A DNA stretch of 8,991 nucleotides. Origin: Planctomycetota bacterium (GTDB lineage Bacteria; Planctomycetota; Planctomycetia; Pirellulales; Lacipirellulaceae). The notes below the pieces were generated by a model. It did not search any database. It was not told the origin of the DNA and saw nothing but the letters and a program-made list of their open reading frames with translations. Within the stretch, counting starts at the first letter, position 1. Each line of letters begins with the position of its first letter. Positions 1-5,293 of this stretch are shown in pieces. Position numbers and translations under genes: made by a program. The stretch is from contig JAKEIB010000212.1 of assembly GCA_022614705.1 (NCBI GenBank), forward strand, positions 1-8,991, in the 5' to 3' direction.

Positions 1-81
1 CTGTTTGAGGCCCTCACCGCCAAACATCAACCGTTTCCAGAATCCTCCGACCCTAACCAACTGAAACTGTTCGACTTATAG
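1..81 (+). CDS. C-terminal end of an unrecognised protein (partial)
   Basis: Frame 1 is open from the window edge to a TAG at 79-81 and gives 26 residues ending in QLKLFDL. The codons read like ordinary protein and the frame stops ten bases before the repeat at 91-182, which would then be the shared spacer between two convergent genes. I do not recognise the family. Frame 2 is also open until about position 63, so openness alone is weak support. If real, this gene converges on rplN and shows that rplX and the rest of the spc cluster do not follow rplN here. The minus strand of this stretch shows no sequence resembling the L24 N-terminus. Confidence 0.4.
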   Translation: MFEALTAKHQPFPESSDPNQLKLFDL

Positions 82-93
82 CCGGACACTACT

Positions 94-182
94 GATAGCT
101 TTTAGCTGTTGGCTATTAGCTGTTAGCCAGAGCCGTCAACCAATTCTGGCTAACAGCTAATAGCTAAGAGCTAATGGCTTTC
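94..182. repeat. Heptad inverted array A, downstream of rplN
   Basis: The left arm holds five 7-nt words at 94-128 (gatagct, tttagct, gttggct, attagct, gttagcc). The right arm holds five at 148-182 (ggctaac, agctaat, agctaag, agctaat, ggctttc). The inner 19 of 20 bases pair (111-130 with 146-165). The last right-arm word overlaps the first two bases of the rplN stop codon. No T-run follows on either strand, so this is not a standard intrinsic terminator, although it is the only structure between rplN and the convergent partial gene. Confidence 0.85.
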
Positions 183-549
183 AAACCACCTCGCTGGCCA
201 AACTGACGATTTTCATGAATTTCCGATCGCGCAATTCGCGGGCGACCGCGCCAAAAATGCGGGTGCCGCGCGGGTTGCGCTCGTTGTCGATCAGCACGAC
301 GGCGTTGGAATCGAACCGCACGTAACTGCCGTCGGGCCGGCGCGTTGGCGCCTTGGTCCGTACAATGACAGCCCGCACGACCGCTTTCTTCTTCACCTCG
401 CTCGTCGGCAGCGTATTCTTCACGCTGCAGATGATCACGTCGCCCAGGCCGGCCGTGCGGCGACGGGTGCCACCCAGCACCTTGATGCACATCACCTCTT
501 TCGCGCCGGTGTTGTCGGCGACGTTCAATCTGGTCTGCATCTGGATCAT
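181..549 (-). CDS. rplN: 50S ribosomal protein L14
   Basis: This is a full-length bacterial L14 of 122 residues, a large-subunit protein at the subunit interface next to L19. The N-terminus MIQMQTRLNVADNTGAK, the central RRRTAGLGDVIICSVK and the C-terminal MKIVSLASEVV are classic for the family, so start and end are secure. Codons before the ATG show no Shine-Dalgarno match (the mRNA reads ccctcccATG), and a three-word heptad half-array begins only 5 nt upstream. It follows rpsQ in the usual spc order. It is the last ribosomal gene seen, whereas rplX would normally come next. Confidence 0.97.
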   Translation of the reverse strand: MIQMQTRLNVADNTGAKEVMCIKVLGGTRRRTAGLGDVIICSVKNTLPTSEVKKKAVVRAVIVRTKAPTRRPDGSYVRFDSNAVVLIDNERNPRGTRIFGAVARELRDRKFMKIVSLASEVV

Positions 550-554
550 GGGAG

Positions 555-577
555 GGCTTTCGGCTGTCGGCTATCGG
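555..577. repeat. Heptad half-array B (one arm only), rpsQ-rplN spacer
   Basis: Three 7-nt words (ggctttc, ggctgtc, ggctatc at 555-575) plus a trailing GG match the left arms of arrays C-F. The core and the right arm are absent. Instead the sequence passes directly into the palindrome at 578-628, so the element looks truncated or interrupted. Confidence 0.8.
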
Positions 578-628
578 TAGCTGAATTCGCAAGAATTCAG
601 ATGGTCTGAACTCTTGCGAGTTCAGCTA
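578..628. repeat. Twin-hairpin palindrome, rpsQ-rplN spacer
   Basis: Arms of 23 nt (578-600 and 606-628) match at 21 positions as an inverted repeat around a 5-nt centre. Each arm is also a perfect hairpin by itself: CTGAATTC-gcaa-GAATTCAG at 581-600 and CTGAACTC-ttgc-GAGTTCAG at 606-625. The pair T586-A595 in the first hairpin is replaced by C611-G620 in the second, a compensatory change that keeps the small hairpins and weakens the long one. The element ends nine bases from the rpsQ stop. Confidence 0.85.
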
Positions 629-637
629 CGTGTATGG

Positions 638-949
638 TTACTGCGATTCACCTGTTTCGGTTTGTTTCATTTCGGCGGCGGCCCGCATGGCGGCGATATC
701 GACCTGCTGCGACTTTGAAACAACTCGCAGCAAATCCCATCGCTTGAGCTTCGAGCGCGGCGGCGCTTCGATGATCTCGACCGTGTCGCCTTCGTGCGAT
801 TCGTTGTTTTCATCGTGCACGTGGCACACCGTGCGGCGGCGCATGAACTTCCCGTACTGCGGGTGCTGCACCAGCCGCTCGATTTCCACGCGGCGCGACT
901 TATTCATCTTGTCGCTCGTCACTACGCCGATGAGTTGTCGTTTGGGCAT
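638..949 (-). CDS. rpsQ: 30S ribosomal protein S17
   Basis: S17 is a primary 16S rRNA-binding protein of the small subunit. The chosen ATG at 947-949 gives 103 residues starting MPKRQLIGVVTSDKMNKSRR, followed by IERLVQHPQYGKF and VHDENNESHEGDTVEI, which match the OB-fold family closely. A tail of about 20 residues after LLRVVSKS exceeds the E. coli protein. A TTG 39 bases upstream would also be in frame, but that extension is translated from the repeat at 956-1040 and is rejected. There is no Shine-Dalgarno site; array C begins 6 nt before the ATG. The gene lies between rpmC and rplN in canonical order. Confidence 0.96.
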   Translation of the reverse strand: MPKRQLIGVVTSDKMNKSRRVEIERLVQHPQYGKFMRRRTVCHVHDENNESHEGDTVEIIEAPPRSKLKRWDLLRVVSKSQQVDIAAMRAAAEMKQTETGESQ

Positions 950-955
950 GTTTGG

Positions 956-1040
956 GGCTTTCGGCTTTCGGCTTTCGGCTTTCGGCAAGAGCCTGCTGCC
1001 TGCCTTCTGGCCGACAGCCGACAGCCGATAGCTGACAGCC
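956..1040. repeat. Heptad inverted array C, rpmC-rpsQ spacer
   Basis: Four identical GGCTTTC words run from 956 to 983. The core runs from 984 to 1012 and ends in cttctggcc. Four words follow at 1013-1040 (gacagcc, gacagcc, gatagct, gacagcc). The arms pair with about one mismatch per word because each arm is internally uniform but differs from the other. The array ends three bases from the rpmC stop and starts 6 nt before the rpsQ ATG, so it is nearly the whole 94-nt spacer. Confidence 0.9.
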
Positions 1041-1043
1041 CGT

Positions 1044-1250
1044 TTATTTTGCTTCCGCTTTCTTGGCTCTTTGTGTTTGCAATGTCTTAATCCGGGCGAC
1101 CAGCCGGCGGTTGCGGCGCAGCTCGCTGGGCGCGTCGAGCTTTTCCGTTTGCTGCTGAATCTTCAGCCGGAAAAGGTTCTCGTTCGCTTCCTTGAGCGTG
1201 AGCCCAAGTTGCTCGTCGCTCATGTCGCGTAGTTCAGTGATTTTGGCCAC
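1044..1250 (-). CDS. rpmC: 50S ribosomal protein L29
   Basis: The 68-residue product matches L29, a small two-helix protein near the polypeptide exit tunnel that contacts L23. The N-terminus reads MAKITELRDMSDEQL, followed by LKEANENLFRLKIQ and a basic C-terminal helix with RRNRRLVARIKT. The start is GTG at 1248-1250, supported by a GAGG at 1259-1262 on the mRNA strand with 8-nt spacing. That SD site abuts the double-hairpin repeat at 1263-1312. The gene lies between rplP and rpsQ as expected. Confidence 0.95.
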   Translation of the reverse strand: MAKITELRDMSDEQLGLTLKEANENLFRLKIQQQTEKLDAPSELRRNRRLVARIKTLQTQRAKKAEAK

Positions 1251-1262
1251 GGCAAAATCCTC

Positions 1263-1312
1263 TGTAGCCGGGGGCTGTGACCCCGGTGCCGGCCTCAGAG
1301 AGGCCAGCTACA
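1263..1312. repeat. Double-hairpin repeat, copy 1, rplP-rpmC spacer
   Basis: Outer TGTAGC (1263-1268) and GCTACA (1307-1312) enclose two stems: CCGGGG/CCCCGG (1268-1273 with 1281-1286) and GGCCTC/GAGGCC (1291-1296 with 1300-1305, three-base loop). Its reverse complement closely matches 2800-2856, so two copies lie in opposite orientation within one operon. The element ends four bases before the rplP stop and abuts the rpmC SD site, so it fills the gap. Confidence 0.85.
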
Positions 1313-1316
1313 ATGA

Positions 1317-1730
1317 TTACCCTTGTCGTTTCACCATTCGTACACGGATCGGCATCTTGTGCGCGAGGCGCGCGAGACACATCTTGGCGGCCGCCTCCGT
1401 CACGCCGCCCAGCTCGTACAGGACCGTGCCCGGCCTGACGACCGCCGCCCAAAACTCCGGCTCGCCCTTGCCCTTACCCATGCGGGTTTCGAGCGGAATG
1501 GACGTGACCGACTTGTGCGGGAACACGCGGACGTACAGCCGCCCTTCGCCGCGGATGTATTGCGTTGCGGCAATACGACCCGCTTCGATCGTGGCCGCGC
1601 TTACCCAGCCACCTTCGACTGCCTGCAAACCGTACTCACCAAAGACGACTCGGTGTCCGCGCGTGGCGTTACCTTTTATACGTCCTCTTTGGCTTTTTCG
1701 GTGCTTGACCCTCTTGGGCATCAGCGCCAT
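1317..1730 (-). CDS. rplP: 50S ribosomal protein L16
   Basis: L16 helps form the A-site region and organises the large-subunit elbow. The product is 137 residues and begins MALMPKRVKHRKSQRGR, followed by GEYGLQAVEGGW, the typical RMGKGKGEPEFW loop and RPGTVLYELGGV. The ATG at 1728-1730 is preferred because GAGG at 1740-1743 lies nine bases upstream. An ATG at 1719-1721 (start MPKRVK, 134 residues) is possible. Either way the gene overlaps the end of rpsC by 53-62 nt, with both reading frames carrying genuine protein. The open frame extends further upstream inside rpsC, but that part is unlike L16. Confidence 0.96.
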   Translation of the reverse strand: MALMPKRVKHRKSQRGRIKGNATRGHRVVFGEYGLQAVEGGWVSAATIEAGRIAATQYIRGEGRLYVRVFPHKSVTSIPLETRMGKGKGEPEFWAAVVRPGTVLYELGGVTEAAAKMCLARLAHKMPIRVRMVKRQG

Positions 1731-2364
1731 CGGCCTCGTCCTCGTACATGCCTTGGTTGATCCACACTTGGACGCCAATATGCCCTTGGGCCGTCTTGGC
1801 TTCCACAAAACCGTAGTCGATTTTCGCTCGCAACGTGCTGAGCGGAATCGATCCGGCAATTTGCTTTTCGCGGCGGGCCATTTCGGAACCGCCCAGCCGG
1901 CCGGCCAACTGCACCTTGATGCCCTTGGCCCCGGCCTCCATCGTTTGATCCAACACGCGCTTCATCGTGCGCCGGAAGCTGGCCCGCTTGGCGAGCTGCT
2001 CGGCGATTTCTTCCGCGACCAGGTGCGCTTGCAGCTCGGGCCGCTGTATTTCCTCGATCTTGATGTTGATGCGTCGGCCGACAAGGTTTTGCAATTCGTC
2101 CTGCAATTGGTCGACCTGCTGACCCTTTCGTCCGATGATCACGCCCGGCCGGGCCGCGTGCAGCACGACCTTTACCTCGTCGCGAGTTCGCTCAATTTCC
2201 ACCTTGGGGATCCCGGCGAACTTGTACTTCTCCGTCACGTACTTGCGGATCTTGTGGTCCTCGATCAGCAGGTCCGCGAATTCCTTCTTCGACGCATACC
2301 AGCGGCTCTTCCAGCCGATCATGATGCCCGTGCGAAAACTGATTGGATTGATCTTTTGACCCAT
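1669..2364 (-). CDS. rpsC: 30S ribosomal protein S3
   Basis: S3 lies at the mRNA entry channel of the 30S subunit. The 231-residue product begins MGQKINPISFRTGI, as nearly all bacterial S3 proteins do. It carries a KH domain with GxxG at residues 78-81 (VIIGRKGQQVD) and the C-terminal domain with LAGRLGGSEMARRE and GHIGVQVW. Length matches E. coli (233). The acidic-then-basic tail from about residue 209 is encoded by DNA that also encodes the conserved N-terminus of L16 in another frame. No SD site precedes the ATG; array D begins 9 nt upstream. Confidence 0.97.
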   Translation of the reverse strand: MGQKINPISFRTGIMIGWKSRWYASKKEFADLLIEDHKIRKYVTEKYKFAGIPKVEIERTRDEVKVVLHAARPGVIIGRKGQQVDQLQDELQNLVGRRINIKIEEIQRPELQAHLVAEEIAEQLAKRASFRRTMKRVLDQTMEAGAKGIKVQLAGRLGGSEMARREKQIAGSIPLSTLRAKIDYGFVEAKTAQGHIGVQVWINQGMYEDEADGADAQEGQAPKKPKRTYKR

Positions 2365-2373
2365 GCTTTATCT

Positions 2374-2452
2374 CGCTTTCGGCTATCGGCTATCGGCTTT
2401 CGGCCAGAAGGATTTATTCTGGCCGAGAACCGACAGCCGATAGCTGACGGCC
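2374..2452. repeat. Heptad inverted array D, rplV-rpsC spacer
   Basis: Four left words lie at 2374-2401 (cgctttc, ggctatc, ggctatc, ggctttc). The core ggccagaa...ttctggcc follows at 2402-2424. Four right words lie at 2425-2452 (gagaacc, gacagcc, gatagct, gacggcc). The core arms pair perfectly. The right-arm order gacagcc-gatagct-gac(a/g)gcc is shared with array C. The array ends five bases from the rplV stop and starts 9 nt before the rpsC ATG. Confidence 0.9.
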
Positions 2453-2457
2453 CCTTT

Positions 2458-2784
2458 TCACTCCACCGTCACACTAATATGCGCGCTGCGTCTGGCCACC
2501 ACATGCGCCATGCCGCGGGCACGCGGGCGCATGCGTTTGAACATCGGGCCGCCGTCGACGCGGGCGTCGGTCACGACCAGGCCGCCGACGTTCGGCGCCC
2601 GCTGATCTTCGGCGTTGCCCAGCGCACTTTTAATCAACTTCTCCAGCATCCGCGCGCCGCGCTGGGGCTGGTAGCGCAAAATGGCCAGCGCATCATCCAC
2701 CGCCTTGCCGCGAATTAAATCGGCCAGCGGACGCACCTTGCGGGCGCTGATGCGTGCATGTCGATGAATTGCTGTGTATGCCAT
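2458..2784 (-). CDS. rplV: 50S ribosomal protein L22
   Basis: L22 lines the exit tunnel with an extended loop. The 108-residue product begins MAYTAIHRHARISARKVRPLAD, then KAVDDALAILRYQPQRGARMLEKLIKSA, and ends with the family's basic loop and beta strand (GPMFKRMRPRARGMAHVV, ISVTVE). The ATG at 2782-2784 is chosen because the alternative TTG at 2794-2796 adds only four residues not typical of the family. No clear SD site is visible. The gene follows rpsS across a spacer holding a double-hairpin repeat. Confidence 0.96.
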   Translation of the reverse strand: MAYTAIHRHARISARKVRPLADLIRGKAVDDALAILRYQPQRGARMLEKLIKSALGNAEDQRAPNVGGLVVTDARVDGGPMFKRMRPRARGMAHVVARRSAHISVTVE

Positions 2785-2799
2785 GGCGATAACCAATCC

Positions 2800-2856
2800 T
2801 GTAGCTGGCCTCTATGAGGCCGGCTGATCCGACCGGGGTCACAGACCCCAGGTACA
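2800..2856. repeat. Double-hairpin repeat, copy 2, rpsS-rplV spacer
   Basis: TGTA (2800-2803) and TACA (2853-2856) flank two perfect 6-bp hairpins with 3-nt loops: GGCCTC-tat-GAGGCC (2807-2821) and GGGGTC-aca-GACCCC (2835-2849). It is the same family as 1263-1312 in the opposite orientation. The linker between hairpins differs in length. It ends three bases before the rpsS stop codon. Confidence 0.85.
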
Positions 2857-2859
2857 GCG

Positions 2860-3171
2860 TTATCCCTTCGCAGGCGGAGCCGCCGGACCGCCGGCGGCCG
2901 CTTCCTTTTTGGCCTTGCCGCCGTGGCCGCGGAAGCTGCGCGTCGGGGCGAACTCGCCCAGCCGGTGCCCGACCATGTCCTCGGTGACAAAGACCTTCAA
3001 ATGCGTTTTGCCGTTGTGCACCATGAACGTGTGGCCGACGAATTCGGGAATGATCGTGCAGGCCCGCGCCCACGTGGTGATCGCTTCCTTAATTCCCGAC
3101 TCATTCTGCCGATCGATCTTGGCGAACAACTTCGCGTCGACGTACGGCCCCTTTTTCAGCGAACGACCCAT
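2860..3171 (-). CDS. rpsS: 30S ribosomal protein S19
   Basis: S19 sits in the head of the 30S subunit with S13. The 103-residue product begins MGRSLKKGPYVDAKL and holds TIIPEFVGHTFMVHNGKTH and the signature GHRLGEFAPTRSFRGHGG. It is about 11 residues longer than E. coli S19; the extra tail is Ala/Gly/Pro-rich (AAAGGPAAPPAKG). A GAGG at 3177-3180 lies five bases before the ATG, so this gene has a recognisable ribosome binding site. It follows rplB across a palindrome-bearing spacer. Confidence 0.96.
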   Translation of the reverse strand: MGRSLKKGPYVDAKLFAKIDRQNESGIKEAITTWARACTIIPEFVGHTFMVHNGKTHLKVFVTEDMVGHRLGEFAPTRSFRGHGGKAKKEAAAGGPAAPPAKG

Positions 3172-3187
3172 TGTGTCCTCAATGCTC

Positions 3188-3247
3188 AGCTAAACCGCAA
3201 GCGGCGCAACTGACGCTCGCGTGCGAATCACCGCTTGCGGTTTAGCT
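3188..3247. repeat. Twin-hairpin palindrome, rplB-rpsS spacer
   Basis: Arms of 17 nt (agctaaaccgcaagcgg at 3188-3204 and its exact reverse complement at 3231-3247) flank a 26-nt centre. Each arm contains its own palindrome: CCGC-aa-GCGG (3195-3204) and CCGC-tt-GCGG (3231-3240). The element occupies most of the 94-nt spacer between the rplB stop (3266) and the rpsS start (3171). Confidence 0.85.
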
Positions 3248-3265
3248 AAACGCTATCGCCCTTTC

Positions 3266-4129
3266 TTACTTCGTAACCAACTTCTGTACGCCGTAGCGCC
3301 GGCTGCGGCGACGGCGGATGATTGCTTTGTTCGAGGCTTTGCGGCGATCGCGCGTCATGCCGCCCTTCGCGCTCTTGCCCGTCGGGCTCACCGGGTGGCG
3401 ACCACCCTTGGTGCGGCCTTCGCCACCACCGTGCGGATGGTCGATTGGATTCATTGCCGTGCCGCGGACGTGCGACTTGCGGCCCAGCCAGCGTCGCCGG
3501 CCCGCCTTGCCCCACACGATCGCCATGCGATCCGGGTTGCCGGTCGCGCCGATCGTCGCGCGGCATGCGGACGGAATACGTCGAATTTCGCCGCTCGGCA
3601 GCGAAATCTGCGCCCAGCCGGCCTCGCGAGCCATGAGCGTCGCGCTCGTGCCCGCACTGCGGCACAACGTGCCGCCACGGCCGGCTTGCAATTCAATGTT
3701 GTGGATTGCCGTGCCCAGCGGAATCTTCGTCAGCGGCAGGCAGTTGCCGACCGTTGGCGGCGCGTCGTCGCCACTCATCACCGTGTCGCCGGCCTTAAGG
3801 CCGTGCGGCGCGACGATGTACCGCTTCTCGCCGTCGACGTAGTTCAGCAGGGCGATGCGGGCCGAGCGGTTCGGGTCGTACTGGATCGAATCGACCTTCG
3901 CCGGCACGCCGTCCTTGTTGCGACGGAAGTCGATCATGCGATAGCGGCGCTTGTGGCCACCGCCGCGGAACCGGGATGTGATCTTGCCCTGGTTGTTGCG
4001 GCCGCCGGTCTTCGTCTTCGGTCGCAGCAACGACTTCTCCGGCTTGGCGCCCGGCGTCAGCTCGGCAAAGTCGCTCACGGTCGCACCACGGCGGCCGGGC
4101 GTCGTCGGATTGTATTTGCGGATACCCAT
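3266..4129 (-). CDS. rplB: 50S ribosomal protein L2
   Basis: L2 is a universal 23S rRNA-binding protein needed for subunit association and for an active peptidyl transferase region. The 287-residue product begins MGIRKYNPTTPGRRGATV. It contains GGRNNQGKITSRFRGGGHK, YDPNRSARIALL, the RSAGTSATLMARE strand and the conserved DHPHGGGEGR at residues 230-239, with the histidines expected near the catalytic region. It is slightly longer than the usual 273-280 residues. No SD site precedes the ATG; array E begins 6 nt upstream. It follows rplW in standard order. Confidence 0.98.
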   Translation of the reverse strand: MGIRKYNPTTPGRRGATVSDFAELTPGAKPEKSLLRPKTKTGGRNNQGKITSRFRGGGHKRRYRMIDFRRNKDGVPAKVDSIQYDPNRSARIALLNYVDGEKRYIVAPHGLKAGDTVMSGDDAPPTVGNCLPLTKIPLGTAIHNIELQAGRGGTLCRSAGTSATLMAREAGWAQISLPSGEIRRIPSACRATIGATGNPDRMAIVWGKAGRRRWLGRKSHVRGTAMNPIDHPHGGGEGRTKGGRHPVSPTGKSAKGGMTRDRRKASNKAIIRRRRSRRYGVQKLVTK

Positions 4130-4135
4130 GTATGT

Positions 4136-4224
4136 GGCTGTCGGCTATCGGCTGTCGGCTATCGGCTGTTGGCTATCGGCCAATCTGCTTCTGGCTGATA
4201 GCCGAAAGCTGATAGCCAACAGCC
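4136..4224. repeat. Heptad inverted array E, rplW-rplB spacer
   Basis: Six left words lie at 4136-4177, alternating ggctgtc/ggctatc with one ggctgtt variant. The core runs 4178-4196 (ggcc ... ttctggct). Four right words lie at 4197-4224 (gatagcc, gaaagct, gatagcc, aacagcc). The left arm therefore has two more words than the right, and a 14-nt higher-order repeat is visible. The array ends three bases from the rplW stop and starts 6 nt before the rplB ATG. Confidence 0.9.
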
Positions 4225-4227
4225 GCT

Positions 4228-4548
4228 CTAGAAGAAATTAATCCTGTGCTCGCTGTCCAACGTGACGATCGCCTTTTTCCAGTCGCCGGTGGTGCCTGCA
4301 CGGAAACGCGTGCGGCGCGGCTTGCCCTTGCGGTTCTGCGTGTGAACTTTCAACACCGAGACGTTGAACAATTCCTCAACGGCCCGTCGCACGTCGGCCT
4401 TCGTGGCCAGGCGGTGGACCTCGAAGGCGTAGGCGTTGTTCCGGGTCGAGCGGTGCATACCTTTTTCAGTCACCAGCGGCCGCACGATGATCTGATGCGG
4501 TTCGAGCGTGAGCGTCGTCGTTTGCGGTGCGGAACGCGGCATGTTCAT
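4228..4548 (-). CDS. rplW: 50S ribosomal protein L23
   Basis: L23 lies at the tunnel exit and is the docking site for trigger factor and SRP. The 106-residue product carries the family pattern from residue 20: IIVRPLVTEKGMHRS, then AYAFEVHRLATKADVRRAVEELFNV and the basic loop KGKPRRTRFRAGTTGDWKKAIV. The start ATG at 4546-4548 shares one base with the rplD stop (TAATG), a classic arrangement for translational coupling. A second ATG two codons later is possible. The first 18 residues are not conserved in the family. Confidence 0.96.
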   Translation of the reverse strand: MNMPRSAPQTTTLTLEPHQIIVRPLVTEKGMHRSTRNNAYAFEVHRLATKADVRRAVEELFNVSVLKVHTQNRKGKPRRTRFRAGTTGDWKKAIVTLDSEHRINFF

Positions 4549-5210
4549 TACGCCTTCGAGGCGGCCTCCGCAGCGTTCGTATTCTTCTTGGCCGATTCCA
4601 ACAGCGAATCGAGCGCGGCCTTCGTGACCAAGAGCCGCCGCGAGGACAGTACGCTGAGCGCGTTAAGGTCCGCCGCCGGCAATACCGAAACGCCTGCGAT
4701 GTTTCGCGCGCTGCGATACACGTTCGCATCGTACTTGTTAGTTGCCACCAGCAGCGATTGGCCGTTCCAATCAAGGTGCTCCAGGACGGAGGCCATGTCC
4801 TTGGTCCGCGGTTCGGAAAACGCCAGGTCGTCGATCACCATCAGCTCGTCGTCGCGCACCTTGGACGCCAGCGCCATCCGCGTGGCGGCCTGCAGCGCCT
4901 TGCGCGGCAAACGATACGAATAATCGCGATTGTGAATGCGGTGAATGTGCCCGCCGCCGCGGCGGATACCACTTCGCTTCGAGCCGGCTCTGGCATTGCC
5001 GGTACCCTTCTGGCGGTACATTTTTTTGGTCGAACCGGCGACCATGCCGCGCGACTTCGTCTGATGTGAACCCTGGCGGTTATTGGCCTGGTACATCACG
5101 ACCGCGTCGTGCAAAAGCTGCTTGTTGATGCGTGGAGCGAAATCCGTGGGCTCGACGTTGTACGTCCCCACTTTCTTGCCCTTGCGATCGTAGATGGTGA
5201 GCTTCGGCAT
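4548..5210 (-). CDS. rplD: 50S ribosomal protein L4
   Basis: L4 binds 23S rRNA domain I and lines the tunnel; in E. coli it also represses the S10 operon. The 220-residue product starts MPKLTIYDRKGKKVGTYNV. The conserved tunnel loop has YRQKGTGNARAGSKRSGIR followed by RGGGHIH. A globular C-terminal half follows (DDLAFSEPRTKDMASVL, SLLVATN, ARNIAGVSVLPAADLNALSVLSS). The Ala/Asn-rich tail is poorly conserved. Only a weak aaaaga precedes the ATG, with array F beginning 7 nt upstream. The stop overlaps the rplW start by one base. Confidence 0.97.
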   Translation of the reverse strand: MPKLTIYDRKGKKVGTYNVEPTDFAPRINKQLLHDAVVMYQANNRQGSHQTKSRGMVAGSTKKMYRQKGTGNARAGSKRSGIRRGGGHIHRIHNRDYSYRLPRKALQAATRMALASKVRDDELMVIDDLAFSEPRTKDMASVLEHLDWNGQSLLVATNKYDANVYRSARNIAGVSVLPAADLNALSVLSSRRLLVTKAALDSLLESAKKNTNAAEAASKA

Positions 5211-5217
5211 TCTTTTG

Positions 5218-5291
5218 GGCTGTCGGCTATTGGCTCTCGGCTATCGGCTATCGGCCAATCCGCTCTGGCCGAAAGCCGACAGCCGATAGCC
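5218..5291. repeat. Heptad inverted array F, rplC-rplD spacer
   Basis: Five left words lie at 5218-5252 (ggctgtc, ggctatt, ggctctc, ggctatc, ggctatc). The core runs 5253-5270 (ggcc ... ctctggcc). Three right words lie at 5271-5291 (gaaagcc, gacagcc, gatagcc). The arms again differ in copy number. The array ends two bases before the rplC stop codon and starts 7 nt before the rplD ATG. Confidence 0.9.
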
Positions 5292-5293
5292 AT

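Noticed and set aside
91..182. Rho-independent terminator after rplN
   Set aside because: The stem is strong but no T-run follows on either strand, and the sequence belongs to the heptad array family found between other genes of the operon.
950..988. N-terminal extension of rpsQ from a TTG start
   Set aside because: The extra 13 residues are translated heptad repeat (KAESRKPKAP), whereas the ATG at 947-949 begins the conserved S17 sequence.
1192..2718. Plus-strand open frame of 508 codons antisense to rpmC, rplP, rpsC and rplV
   Set aside because: It lies opposite four certain ribosomal protein genes, and its composition follows from their GC-rich codon use. The translation shows no family pattern.
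2800..2856. tRNA or small structured RNA gene
   Set aside because: The element is too short, lacks tRNA-specific bases, and recurs inverted at 1263-1312 as a repeat.
3221..4198. Plus-strand open frame of 325 codons antisense to rplB
   Set aside because: Low-complexity Ala/Arg-rich translation opposite a certain L2 gene. Part of it is translated repeat sequence.
956..5291. CRISPR array
   Set aside because: The repeat words are 7 nt with no spacers, are arranged as facing arms, and are scattered between genes.
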